From NCBI GenBank assembly GCA_014584315.1, contig JACTNA010000011.1, positions 1 through 54,873 of the forward strand: a stretch of DNA of 54,873 nucleotides. The letters are read 5' to 3'. Shown one piece after another: positions 25,630-33,938 of the stretch (position 1 is its first letter; every line of letters starts with the position of its first letter). This DNA comes from Planctomycetota bacterium. Lineage in GTDB: Bacteria > Planctomycetota > Phycisphaerae > Phycisphaerales > UBA1924. Both the position numbers and the translations under genes were made by a program. The notes beneath the pieces were generated by a model. The model was given only the letters and a program-made list of their open reading frames with translations, did no database searches and was not told the DNA's origin.

Positions 25630-26244
25630 ATGCACGACCTCGGACCAGCCCCGCCCGACGCCCTCGCCTGCCTGCGTTCGTACACCGCCGGCACCCTGGT
25701 CTACGGCGATCGCGCGCTGGCGAGCCGATTCGTGATCGATCCCCGCTCCGGTCGCCTCCTCACGCCGCTGCCCGCCGACGCGCTCCAGGCCCACGACCAC
25801 GTGCTCTACCTCCCGGACGAACGAGCCCCTTCGCTCGAGGCGCTCCTCTCGCTCGCGGACGCCGACGATCCCGGCCTGATCGAGCGGTGGCGCGCCTACC
25901 ACGGCGACCCGCCCCACGCACGGTGGTGCCTGGCGACGGTCGAGAGCGCACGCATGGCGGGGATGGTCTACGACTCGCCCGTCTTTTGCGTCCCCAATCC
26001 GCTCGCCTCGGACCAGCCCCGCATCTGCCGCACACTGAACGCGGACCCCGCGCGACTGGCCGACATCTGCGCCGCCTCGACGCACACTCGCCCGGAGCGG
26101 CCGGTCGCGCTCGGCGTCGATCCGGACGGCCTCGACGCCCGCGCCCGATTCGGCGTGATCCGCGTCGCGTTTCCGCGGCGCGCCGCGGACGCCGACGACG
26201 CGCTCGCGATGCTGGACGACCTTGCCGGAGGGGGCGTGCGATGA
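25630..26244 (+). CDS. Putative FMN-binding split-barrel/DUF2470-like protein, 204 aa
   Basis: The N-terminal part (RFVIDPRSGRLLTPLPADAL, HDHVLYLPDE) and the C-terminal segment VDPDGLDARARFGVIRVAFP followed by ADDALAMLDDL resemble proteins in which a pyridoxamine-phosphate-oxidase-like barrel is joined to a DUF2470 domain, a group linked to haem handling. The match is by pattern only and there is no diagnostic FMN motif, so the call is tentative. The ATG at 25630 starts MHDLGPAPPDALACLRSYT. The stop overlaps the next start by four bases (ATGA, 26241-26244), which ties it to the amidohydrolase. Confidence 0.5.
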   Translation: MHDLGPAPPDALACLRSYTAGTLVYGDRALASRFVIDPRSGRLLTPLPADALQAHDHVLYLPDERAPSLEALLSLADADDPGLIERWRAYHGDPPHARWCLATVESARMAGMVYDSPVFCVPNPLASDQPRICRTLNADPARLADICAASTHTRPERPVALGVDPDGLDARARFGVIRVAFPRRAADADDALAMLDDLAGGGVR

Positions 26245-27488
26245 CCGGCCTGCGCGAAGCCCACGCCCACCTCGTCGCGCACGGCCGCTCGGCCTCGATG
26301 GTCCAGCTCGGCGGCGCGAGATCAGCCGCCGACGCCCTCGAACGCCTCCGCGCCGCCGCCGACGCGGACTCGTCCGGCGCGTGGCTCCTCGCAACGGGCG
26401 CTCGTCCCGAGTCATGGCCCGAGCGGGGCTGGCCCACGCTGGCCGAACTCGACGCCGCCGTCCCCGGCCGTCCCGCCCTCGCATGGTGCTTCGATCACCA
26501 CGCCGTCATGGTGAACTCGCCCGCGCTGCGGGCTGCGGCGATCGACGGCGCCACGCCGGATCCGCCGGGCGGCGTGATCGTGCGCGACTCGGCGGGGCGA
26601 CCGAAGGGCGAACTGCTCGAGTCGGCCGCGATGCGGGCGTGGGCGGCGGTGCCCGAGCCGACGCTCGCCGAGAGTCGCGAGCACCTTGATCGCGCCCTGT
26701 CGGACCTGACCTCGCTCGGGTTCGTCGAGGCTCACGACCTCAAGTCGCAGCCGTGGCTGGGTCCGATGCTCGCCGACCTCGAACGCGAGGGACGCCTGCC
26801 CCTGCGCGTCCACCTCTACCCGCTGGTGGACGACCTCCCCGCTGTCGCCGCCGGTCGCCGGGCCTGGGAGTCCGACCGCGTGCGGCTGGGCGGCGGCAAG
26901 ATCTTCACCGACGGCACGCTCAACTCGCGCACCGCCGCGATGCTCCACCCCTTCGCCGACCCGATCCCCGACCACCCGCGCGGGACGCCCATGATGACCG
27001 CCGACGAGATCGAAGCCGCCATCGGAGCGTGCGAGCGACTCGGCCTCGGGCTGGCCGCGCACGCGATCGGCGACGCGGCCGTGCGCGCCGTGCTGGACGC
27101 CGTCGAGCGGGTGCGCCCGCGAGCCTGCCGGGTCCGCGTCGAGCACGCGGAGATCGTGGACCGGGCGGACGTGCCGCGGTTCGCCCGGCTGGGCGTCGTG
27201 TGCAGTGTGCAGCCGTGCCACCTGCTGGCTGACGTGGAGGCGTTGCGGCGCCTGCTGCCGCACCGCTTGGACCGGGTGTTGCCGCTGCGCGACCTGATCG
27301 ACGCCGGGTGTGAGCCGGGGCGGCTGCTGCTCTTCGGGTCCGACACGCCGATCGTCCGCCCCCACCCGTCGGACAGCGTTCAGGCGGCAACGGCGCGTCG
27401 CCGCGCGGGCGAGCCCCCGGAGGCCGCGATCGCGCCCGCGCAGGCCGTGACAGAGGCGGAAGCGTGGGCGTGCTTCGCGTCGTCGTGA
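26241..27488 (+). CDS. Amidohydrolase family protein (YtcJ-like)
   Basis: This is a metal-dependent hydrolase of the amidohydrolase superfamily, type 3. The N-terminal metal motif is EAHAHL; later conserved parts are KIFTDGTLNSRTAAML (about 215-230), LAAHAIGDAAV (about 272-282), RVEHAEIV (about 300) and LLFGSDTPIV (about 363-372) with the final metal Asp. Length (415 aa) is shorter than the usual 500-550 because the N-terminal beta-sandwich segment is abbreviated: the HAH motif is at residue 8. It is coupled to the gene before it by an ATGA overlap. Members hydrolyse varied C-N bonds; the substrate is not deducible. Confidence 0.8.
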   Translation: MTGLREAHAHLVAHGRSASMVQLGGARSAADALERLRAAADADSSGAWLLATGARPESWPERGWPTLAELDAAVPGRPALAWCFDHHAVMVNSPALRAAAIDGATPDPPGGVIVRDSAGRPKGELLESAAMRAWAAVPEPTLAESREHLDRALSDLTSLGFVEAHDLKSQPWLGPMLADLEREGRLPLRVHLYPLVDDLPAVAAGRRAWESDRVRLGGGKIFTDGTLNSRTAAMLHPFADPIPDHPRGTPMMTADEIEAAIGACERLGLGLAAHAIGDAAVRAVLDAVERVRPRACRVRVEHAEIVDRADVPRFARLGVVCSVQPCHLLADVEALRRLLPHRLDRVLPLRDLIDAGCEPGRLLLFGSDTPIVRPHPSDSVQAATARRRAGEPPEAAIAPAQAVTEAEAWACFASS

Positions 27489-27526
27489 TACACTCCCTCG
27501 GTCGAATCCGGGGTGAGGAGGCGACG

Positions 27527-28372
27527 ATGCGGGCGGATATCCGGTACAACCTGGTGATCGACGGCGACGAGTTCGCGCGGGCGCAGGCGGCGGCGGACGA
27601 GGCCTCGGACCTGCCGGCCGAGCGGATCGACCCGGAGCAGTTTTACTGCACGCAACTCTGGGACCGCTACACGCCCGAGGACCACGCCGTCTGGGCGACG
27701 CTGGTGAAGCGGCGGCTCGAGACGCTGGAACAGCAGGCGTCGGACGTGTTCCTGGAGGGCATGCGGCTGCTCGGGTTCGACCGTGAGTTCGTGCCGCGCA
27801 TCGCGGAGGTGAACGCGAAGTTGAAGGGCCTGACGGGGTGGCAGAGCCGCCCCGTGCCGGGGTACCTGCCCGCCAAGGCGTTCTTCGCCTGCCTGTCGCG
27901 ACGGGAGTTCCCGACGACGGTGACGATCCGCCCGCGGGAGCTGCTGGACTACCTGCCCGAGCCGGACATCTTCCACGACGTCTTCGGGCACGTGCCGCTG
28001 CACGCCGACCCCGTCTTCGCGGACTTCCTGCAGACCTACGGCAAGGCCGCCCTGCACTGCGAGGACCCGTACCACGTCGAGCGGCTGGCGCGGCTGTTCT
28101 GGTTCACGGTGGAGTTCGGGCTGATCCGCGAGCAGGGAAGGGTGAAGTTGTACGGCTCGGGGCTGATCTCGAGCGTGGGGGAAAGCCCGCACGCTCTGCA
28201 CAGCCCGGACGTGGACCGACGCCCGTTCGACCTCGACCGCGTCTGCGACACCCCCTTCGAGATCGACCACTACCAGCCGATCCTCTACGTGCTGGAGAGT
28301 TTCGAGCAACTCCGCGACGCGATGCACGAGTATGCGAATCGCGTGCTGGAGGAGTCGGGCGTGGCGGCGTGA
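27527..28372 (+). CDS. phhA: Aromatic amino acid hydroxylase, probable phenylalanine 4-monooxygenase
   Basis: The enzyme uses tetrahydropterin and O2 to convert phenylalanine to tyrosine. The non-haem iron site is complete: His150 and His155 in PDIFHDVFGHVPLH and Glu196 in FWFTVEFGLIRE. The pterin/substrate region PVPGYLPAKAFFACLSRREF and the ISSVGESPHAL segment are also typical. Length (281 aa) matches single-domain bacterial enzymes with no ACT regulatory domain. AGGAGG ends five bases before the ATG at 27527. The gene starts 38 bases after the amidohydrolase and may share its transcript. Tryptophan hydroxylase-like activity cannot be excluded by eye. Confidence 0.92.
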   Translation: MRADIRYNLVIDGDEFARAQAAADEASDLPAERIDPEQFYCTQLWDRYTPEDHAVWATLVKRRLETLEQQASDVFLEGMRLLGFDREFVPRIAEVNAKLKGLTGWQSRPVPGYLPAKAFFACLSRREFPTTVTIRPRELLDYLPEPDIFHDVFGHVPLHADPVFADFLQTYGKAALHCEDPYHVERLARLFWFTVEFGLIREQGRVKLYGSGLISSVGESPHALHSPDVDRRPFDLDRVCDTPFEIDHYQPILYVLESFEQLRDAMHEYANRVLEESGVAA

Positions 28373-28464
28373 GGCCCACGCCCGCTGCCACCGCTCCGGA
28401 CCGCAAGGCGGGATCGAACGCGGAGAGCGCGGAGAGAGGCAGGGGGGCAGGCCCCGTATCGCGC

Positions 28465-28534
28465 CCTTCGTATTCCTCGCGCCCTTCGCGTTTACGATCG
28501 AACGTCAACGCGAAGGGCGCGAAGAGCGCGAAGG
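28465..28534. repeat. Imperfect inverted repeat, 28-base arms
   Basis: Arms 28465-28492 and 28507-28534 match at about 24 of 28 positions around a 14-base loop. The units have the form CGCGAAGGGCGCGAAGAG, a short motif also scattered in the flanking sequence (CGCGGAGAGCGCGGAGAG near 28425). It occupies the 259-base gap between phhA and the convergent transporter gene and could act as a bidirectional terminator or as a mobile intergenic repeat. Confidence 0.6.
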
Positions 28535-28631
28535 TCTCGAAGGGGGACTCGCCTGCGGAGGCGGGGCGTTGTGCGTGTGGGACGGGCACTCCGGGATCGC
28601 AAGGCCGACCCTGGTGGCACGCAAGCCCGGG

Positions 28632-30059
28632 TTACTCCGTCACCCGGGCCGGCGGCGCGGCCTCGACCGGTTCTTCGCGGCGTCCGCGGGCGTCGCCGAG
28701 GGCGCGGGCGAGGAGTTTGAAGCCGACGGCCCCGGCGACGCAGCAGGCCGTGCACGCGGCGAAGGCGGCCGCGCCGTAGGCGGGGTCGATGGCACGCGCG
28801 GTCTCGTAAATGCCGACGGCGACGAACGGCGCGAGCAGGCCGCGCACGCCGGTGAGCGTGACGTGGACGCCCATGTATTGCGAGGCCCGGTGGGGGGGGG
28901 CGAAGTCGAGGTGCCCGAGATTCCACGCGAGCACGCCCCCCCCGAAGGCCAGGCCCTGCACGACGCTCGCCGCGTAGAGCAGCCAGACCGTGTGGGTGAC
29001 GACGCTGAGGAAGAAGAGGGCGGAGGCCGCCACAAAGACCCAGGAGTGGACGGTGCGGAACAGAACCACGTGGACGCGGTCGAGGAGCCTCGCCCACAGC
29101 GGGATGCTCAGCGGCATCATCGCCAGCGGAACGGAGTTGGTCACGGCGATGCCCCCGAGGTACTCCATGCCGAACTCCTCCTTCACCGCGATCACGAGCA
29201 GCGGCGTGAGCATGAGGTTGCCCAGGCCCAGGAGCATCATGCAGGTCATGTAGCCGGCGAACAGGCGGTCCCCGATGAGCAGCCGCGCCATCGCCACCGG
29301 GTTCAGCGAAGGGGCGTCGGCGTCGTTCGCGCTGGCGCGCTCGGCGGCCAGCAAGGCCCGGTGCCCCCGGATGCGCATCCGTGCCCACGCCCAGACGCCC
29401 ACCAGCGACAGCGCACACCCGACCGGCAGCAGGAACCGAAAGGCGCGCGCGTCGGTGTTCATAGCCATGCCCAGCCCGACGCCCAGCGCGGCCAGCGTGA
29501 GCACCTGCACGGTTGCGAGTTTGCCGGTCACGCGGGCGCGGACCTGCCGCGAATAGTTCTGCCGCCAGATCGTCGAGCGGATGGTGATGAACCCCGCCCA
29601 GCAGAACCGCGCGGCGAGCACGGCGGCGACAACCAGCCACAGCCCCGGCGCACTGCGCGGCGCGAGAGCGATGAGGCCCACGAGGACGATCATGGCGACC
29701 TGGAGGCCGTTGATGAACCGGACCTTGTCCACCCCGTGGCTGAGCCGGACCCACGCAAAACTCACGATGTTGGCGAACGCGGTCGAGGCGGTCAGCAGGG
29801 CGACGATGAAGTTGAGTGTCTTGGCATCGACGACGCCGTCGTAGGCGTTCTTGACGACGACGCCGACGATCGCGCTGTCCACCACGGCGAGGAGGAACGG
29901 CAGGAAGAAGGCGGCGAGGAGTTCGCGTCGGTAGTTGGCCCGGGCGTAGGCGGGCAAGGAGGCGGGGTGGAAGCCGCCCCAGGAGTGCAGCCACGGCTCA
30001 ACCCACGCCCGCCACGCGCCGGGTCGTGCGTCGTGCTGCGGGCGAGCGTCGCGGGTCAC
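28632..30059 (-). CDS. Major facilitator superfamily transporter
   Basis: About 12 hydrophobic helices run through 475 residues, with a long cytoplasmic loop in the middle (RMRIRGHRALLAAERASAND, about 230-250) between two six-helix halves. The half-boundary motif after helix 2 (RLSHGVDKVRFINGLQ) resembles the MFS motif A position. No substrate motif is recognised. The start is taken as GTG at 30057-30059 (VTRDARPQHDARP), because the longer frame upstream would overlap the divergent methyltransferase gene. It is convergent with phhA, separated by an inverted repeat. Confidence 0.75.
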   Translation of the reverse strand: MTRDARPQHDARPGAWRAWVEPWLHSWGGFHPASLPAYARANYRRELLAAFFLPFLLAVVDSAIVGVVVKNAYDGVVDAKTLNFIVALLTASTAFANIVSFAWVRLSHGVDKVRFINGLQVAMIVLVGLIALAPRSAPGLWLVVAAVLAARFCWAGFITIRSTIWRQNYSRQVRARVTGKLATVQVLTLAALGVGLGMAMNTDARAFRFLLPVGCALSLVGVWAWARMRIRGHRALLAAERASANDADAPSLNPVAMARLLIGDRLFAGYMTCMMLLGLGNLMLTPLLVIAVKEEFGMEYLGGIAVTNSVPLAMMPLSIPLWARLLDRVHVVLFRTVHSWVFVAASALFFLSVVTHTVWLLYAASVVQGLAFGGGVLAWNLGHLDFAPPHRASQYMGVHVTLTGVRGLLAPFVAVGIYETARAIDPAYGAAAFAACTACCVAGAVGFKLLARALGDARGRREEPVEAAPPARVTE

Positions 30060-30132
30060 GGCCAAGCGTTCGCACGCGAACTGCCCGCGGCAAGCCCGGC
30101 GGAGCGACGCCCGCCTTCGCCTATCGTTCGGC

Positions 30133-30963
30133 GTGAGCGACACGACACCACGCGAATACGTGCTCGGCACGGACGAGGCCGAACTCGCCCGGCTCGGCTT
30201 CCAGCACCGGCTGTGGTCGGACACCGCCCACGCGCTCTGGCAGTCGGCGGGCATCCGCCCGGGGATGCGCGTGCTCGACGTCGGGTGCGGGCCTGGGTAC
30301 GCGTCGCTGGAACTGGCGCAGATCGTCGGCGCGAGCGGGGCGGTGGTGGGCGTGGACGAGTCGGAGCCGTTCCTCGAGTTCGCCCGGGCGCGGGCCGCGC
30401 TGCTAGGCGTGTCGCACACGGACTTCCGGGTCGGCGACGCGACGGACCTCGCCTCGGTCGGTCTCCCCGAGGCGACGTTCGACCTGGTGTACGCGCGGTG
30501 GGTGCTCTGCTTCGTGCCCGACCCGGAGGCGGTGGTGCGCGGGCTGGCAACGCTCGTGCGCCCGGGCGGGCGGGTCGCGGTGCAGGACTACTTCAACTAC
30601 CAGTCGCTGACGCTCGCGCCGCGGCGCGAGGCGTTCGACCGCGTGATCCGCGCGGTGGTGCGCAGTTGGCGCGACCGAAAGGGCGACCCGGACGTGATGG
30701 CGAGGCTGCCTCGACTCTTCCGCGAGCACGGCTTCCGCACGGATCTCCTCCGACCGACGAAAGTCCTCACGCGTCCCGGCGAGAGCATGTGGCACTGGCC
30801 CGACTCGTTCTGGCGGAGTTTCCTGCCTCGGCTGGAGAAGATGGGGTACATCACGGCGGAGGAACGTGCGGGATTCGAAGGCGCGTGGGCGGAAGCGTCG
30901 TCGGACCCCGACACATTCATGCTGCTGCCGACGGTGTTCGATCTGGTGGTGGCCAAAGACTGA
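30133..30963 (+). CDS. SAM-dependent class I methyltransferase
   Basis: The methyltransferase fold is shown by motif I RVLDVGCGPGYASLELA (about residues 45-61), the acidic GVDES that follows, GDATDL in motif II, and LVYARWVLCFVPDP (about 117-130). The C-terminal 120 residues are mostly helical (YFNYQSLTLAPRREAFD, WHWPDSFWRSFLP), which suggests a small-molecule rather than an RNA substrate. GTG start, 276 residues. It is divergent from the MFS gene (73 bases between starts) and stops 16 bases before the convergent asparaginase-type gene. Confidence 0.8.
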   Translation: MSDTTPREYVLGTDEAELARLGFQHRLWSDTAHALWQSAGIRPGMRVLDVGCGPGYASLELAQIVGASGAVVGVDESEPFLEFARARAALLGVSHTDFRVGDATDLASVGLPEATFDLVYARWVLCFVPDPEAVVRGLATLVRPGGRVAVQDYFNYQSLTLAPRREAFDRVIRAVVRSWRDRKGDPDVMARLPRLFREHGFRTDLLRPTKVLTRPGESMWHWPDSFWRSFLPRLEKMGYITAEERAGFEGAWAEASSDPDTFMLLPTVFDLVVAKD

Positions 30964-30978
30964 CAGCGGCTCCCGCTT

Positions 30979-32100
30979 TCATTTCTCGAACAGCCACTCG
31001 CACGGCAGGACTCGCGCCCCCTGGCCGTCCTGCACCGCGAATGTGCCGCCCTTCCAGATGCACGCTCCGCCGTACGCGCCGTCCTTGCGCAGCGCGTAGA
31101 ACGAGACGCTGAAGTTGGGTCGGCCCCGGTCGTCGAGGAGCCGCGGCTCGCGTGTGCGGTCGGCGATGCGCTTGCAGGCCTTGAGGCACGCCTCGGTCGG
31201 CGAAAGGCCGTCTTCCATCGAGCGGACGATCTCGTAGGCGCCGAGCGTCTGGATGACGGCCTCGCCGCGTCCAGTGGAGCCTGCGGAGCCGACGGCGTTG
31301 TCGCAGTAGAGGCCGCAGCCGATGAGGGGCGAGTCGCCCACGCGACCGGGGAGTTTCCAGGACAGACCGCTGGTGGTTGTCGTGCACCCAAGGTCGCCGC
31401 CGGCGTCGCGTGCGGAGCAGTGGATGGTGCCCCAGGTGAAGGGAATGTCGTTGCGCCACGGCTCGGGTCCGGTGCGCGAGTCGCCGCGCCGCTCCCCGTC
31501 ACCGAGGGGCTGCTGGTCGCGGTCGAGCCACTTGTCGTCCTTGTTCAATTGGGCCTTCCAGCGCAGCCACGCCTGGCGCGCCTCCTCGGTGAGCAGGTCC
31601 TCCTCCTTGAAGCCCATCGCCCGCGCGAACCGCAGCGCGCCCTCGCCGACGAGCAGGACGTGGTCGGTGCGCCGGAGGACCTCGAGCGCGACCATCGCCG
31701 GGTTCTTGATGCGTTCGAGGCAGGCGACCGCGCCCGCGCGGTGGAGCGGGCCGTCCATGACGGCGGCGTCGAGTTGCACCACGCCCTCCTCGTTGGGGAG
31801 TCCGCCGTAGCCGACGCTCATGTCGTTGGGGTCGTCCTCGTTGATCTTCACGCCCTGGACGGCGGCGACGACGGGGCGTTCGCCGGCCTCCATGAGTTCA
31901 AACGCACGGGCAACGCAGTCGCGCCCGTTGCCGGAGGCGATGACGCACGGGCCACGATGCTTCTCACCCGGGCGGTCGTCGGCGGGCTGTGGGGCGGTCG
32001 GCATGGTGGTCCCTCCTGCCGGGGCCGCGCTGCCAGCGAGTCCGGACGCCCCGACGGCGGCGGCAGCCGCCAGGAACTCACGCCTGTTGAAGGTAGTCAT
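30979..32100 (-). CDS. Tat-exported N4-glycosylasparaginase-type Ntn hydrolase
   Basis: Members remove the N-acetylglucosamine-asparagine link or isoaspartyl residues and activate by self-cleavage before a threonine. The nucleophile should be Thr225 in TWGTIHCSARDAGGDLGC; the substrate pocket GRVGDSPLIGCG and the TGRGEA motif follow. The N-terminus MTTFNRREFLAAAAAVGASG carries the twin-arginine pattern, so the folded enzyme is probably exported. The ATG at 32098-32100 was chosen because it places this signal at the start. Length (373 aa) fits the family. The insertion at about 165-215 is rich in charged residues and would be near the cleavage loop. Confidence 0.85.
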   Translation of the reverse strand: MTTFNRREFLAAAAAVGASGLAGSAAPAGGTTMPTAPQPADDRPGEKHRGPCVIASGNGRDCVARAFELMEAGERPVVAAVQGVKINEDDPNDMSVGYGGLPNEEGVVQLDAAVMDGPLHRAGAVACLERIKNPAMVALEVLRRTDHVLLVGEGALRFARAMGFKEEDLLTEEARQAWLRWKAQLNKDDKWLDRDQQPLGDGERRGDSRTGPEPWRNDIPFTWGTIHCSARDAGGDLGCTTTTSGLSWKLPGRVGDSPLIGCGLYCDNAVGSAGSTGRGEAVIQTLGAYEIVRSMEDGLSPTEACLKACKRIADRTREPRLLDDRGRPNFSVSFYALRKDGAYGGACIWKGGTFAVQDGQGARVLPCEWLFEK

Positions 32101-32213
32101 AGGAGACAGTGTGCCAGAAACGGGCGGCCCTGTCACGCGGGCCGGGAGGGGGTAGGCTCTGGGTGGGCGGCCGCCGTAGAACGGCGTGGCGTGGGGTTCG
32201 GAAGGAGGTCGGC

Positions 32214-32630
32214 ATGGGACGGTGTGCGAGCGTGCGGCGCGGGAACGTCGGGTTCGGGCTGATCGTGCTGCTGATCGTGCTGGCGATCGGCATGATCGTC
32301 TACTTCGGGGTCGGGGGGGGGAGCACGGGGCTGGCGCAGCAGGCGGCCAAGTCGCGGGACATGGCGCGGGACGTGCGCACGGCCGTCAACACCAGGCAAC
32401 TGGCCATGCTGATTTCGCAGTACCGCGAGGAGAACGGGCGTCTGCCGGCGTCGCCGGCGGAGGTCGGCGGCACGCGCGGGGCGTTCAACGACCAGTGGGG
32501 GACAGAGATGCGGCTGGACTACGTCGAGCGCCCGGGGTTCAACACGCGGGTCGTGTTCGTGAGCGCGGGCCCCGACGCCGAGTTCGGCACGGGCGACGAC
32601 GTTCGATACGAGGAGGACCTGCCGTTCTGA
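32214..32630 (+). CDS. Type II secretion pseudopilin G-like protein, 138 aa
   Basis: After a short basic start (MGRCASVRRGNVG) there is one long hydrophobic helix (FGLIVLLIVLAIGMIVYFGV), as in pseudopilins. The C-terminus has the GspG-type pattern DQWGTEMRLDY followed by VSAGPDAEFGTGDDVRYEE, the calcium-loop region. The usual glutamate at position 5 of the mature pseudopilin is not seen, so processing by prepilin peptidase is uncertain. GAAGGAGG precedes the ATG at 32214. It lies alone between the hydrolase and the RND genes, about 26 kb from the PilM cluster. Confidence 0.65.
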   Translation: MGRCASVRRGNVGFGLIVLLIVLAIGMIVYFGVGGGSTGLAQQAAKSRDMARDVRTAVNTRQLAMLISQYREENGRLPASPAEVGGTRGAFNDQWGTEMRLDYVERPGFNTRVVFVSAGPDAEFGTGDDVRYEEDLPF

Positions 32631-32750
32631 GGGCGACGGCGACGTGGGGCCGGATGTTCCCGCCTCCGAGAGCGACGGGTCTAGGATGGCTGACTTGTCG
32701 CGGGGGGCGCGTTCCGGGTGCGGGTGCGAGCGGGGATGGAGTCCAGCGGC

Positions 32751-33938
32751 ATGCGAGTGCAGTTCGGGTTGTTGGCGGCCGCGGCGGTGGCGGCGAGCGT
32801 GTGTTCGTTCGCCCACGGGCAAGGTGGCGACGGCCCGCCCGCCACGCCGGTGCGCGGCGGCGAGGTGCGCGCGGAAGCCGTCGTCGAGCGTCGGCTGGTC
32901 ACGGGTGAGTTGCGCGCGGTGAAGCGTGCCCGGCTGGCCGCGCAGGAGGAAGGTCTGGTCGTCGCCCTGCCCGTCCGAGAGGGGCAGGCCGTGCAAACCG
33001 GCGAGCTGCTCGCGGAACTGGACTCGCGCCGGCTGCGGCTGCAGATCGCCGAAGCGGAGGCCGACGCGGTCTTCGCCGAGGCGACGATCGAGGAACGGCG
33101 CGAATCGCTCGGGCAGGCGGAGCGCGAGTGGGAGCGCGTGCGCAGCGCGTTCGAGGCGGGCGGAGCGACGGCCCGAGAGCGTCGCGACGCCGAGTGGGCG
33201 CACCGCATCGCGCAGGCCCGACTGGCGCAGGCCGAGGCGCAGCGGCTGATGGTCGCGGCGCGGCTCGACCGGCTGCGCGAGCAGTTGGCAGACACGCGGA
33301 TCGTCGCGCCGTTCGACGCGGTTGTCGTCGGGCGGCTCACCGAGATCGGGCAATGGGTGTCGGCGGGGGACGCGGTCGTCGAGGTCGTCGCCGCAGGCCG
33401 AGTCGAGGCGTGGCTGAGCGTGCCTCAGCGGTTGCTGGGGGCGGTCTCCTCGGGCGGGAGTGGCGTGCTGGTCGAGGTCGGATCGTCGGGGAGGACGCTG
33501 TCGGCGGCGGAGCAGCGCGTGGTGCCGGACGTGGACCCGCGTTCGCGGACGTTCGTGCTGGTGGCGACGCTGGAGCCGAACGGCGCCGCGCTCGCGCCGG
33601 GGATGTCGGTGGTCGGGTGGGTGCCGACAGGCGTCGAGGGCGTGCAACTGACCGTGCCCAAGGACGCCGTGCTGCGCAATGACGCGGGTGCGTTCGTCTA
33701 CCGGGTGTCGGGGGGAAGCGGCGTGCCGTCGCCGGCGTTCCCGGCGCCGGTGGAGGTGCTCTTCCCGATCGGCGACCGCTACGTGATCGGCGCGGGCGCG
33801 CTGGCCGAGGGGGACGTGGTTGTCGTGGAAGGGAACGAGCGGCTCTTCCCCGGAACGATGGTGCGTGTCGTCGAGAGCGCACCGGCCGCGGAAGCCTCCG
33901 GCGCGGGATCGGGGGCGGGGGGGGGCGGCCCGAGGTGA
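32751..33938 (+). CDS. RND efflux periplasmic adaptor (membrane fusion protein)
   Basis: The N-terminus MRVQFGLLAAAAVAASVCSF followed by AHG is a signal peptide. The barrel-sandwich half (VTGELRAVKRARLAAQEEG), the alpha-hairpin (about 95-175, Glu/Arg/Ala-rich with heptad pattern) and the return half (ADTRIVAPFDAVVVGRLTEI) are in the usual order, followed by the beta-barrel and membrane-proximal domains. The adaptor links the inner-membrane pump to the outer-membrane channel. An ATG 15 bases upstream (32736) is an alternative start; 32751 has GGAG at a good distance. The stop overlaps the permease start by four bases (GTGA at 33935-33938). No outer-membrane factor gene is adjacent. Confidence 0.88.
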   Translation: MRVQFGLLAAAAVAASVCSFAHGQGGDGPPATPVRGGEVRAEAVVERRLVTGELRAVKRARLAAQEEGLVVALPVREGQAVQTGELLAELDSRRLRLQIAEAEADAVFAEATIEERRESLGQAEREWERVRSAFEAGGATARERRDAEWAHRIAQARLAQAEAQRLMVAARLDRLREQLADTRIVAPFDAVVVGRLTEIGQWVSAGDAVVEVVAAGRVEAWLSVPQRLLGAVSSGGSGVLVEVGSSGRTLSAAEQRVVPDVDPRSRTFVLVATLEPNGAALAPGMSVVGWVPTGVEGVQLTVPKDAVLRNDAGAFVYRVSGGSGVPSPAFPAPVEVLFPIGDRYVIGAGALAEGDVVVVEGNERLFPGTMVRVVESAPAAEASGAGSGAGGGGPR

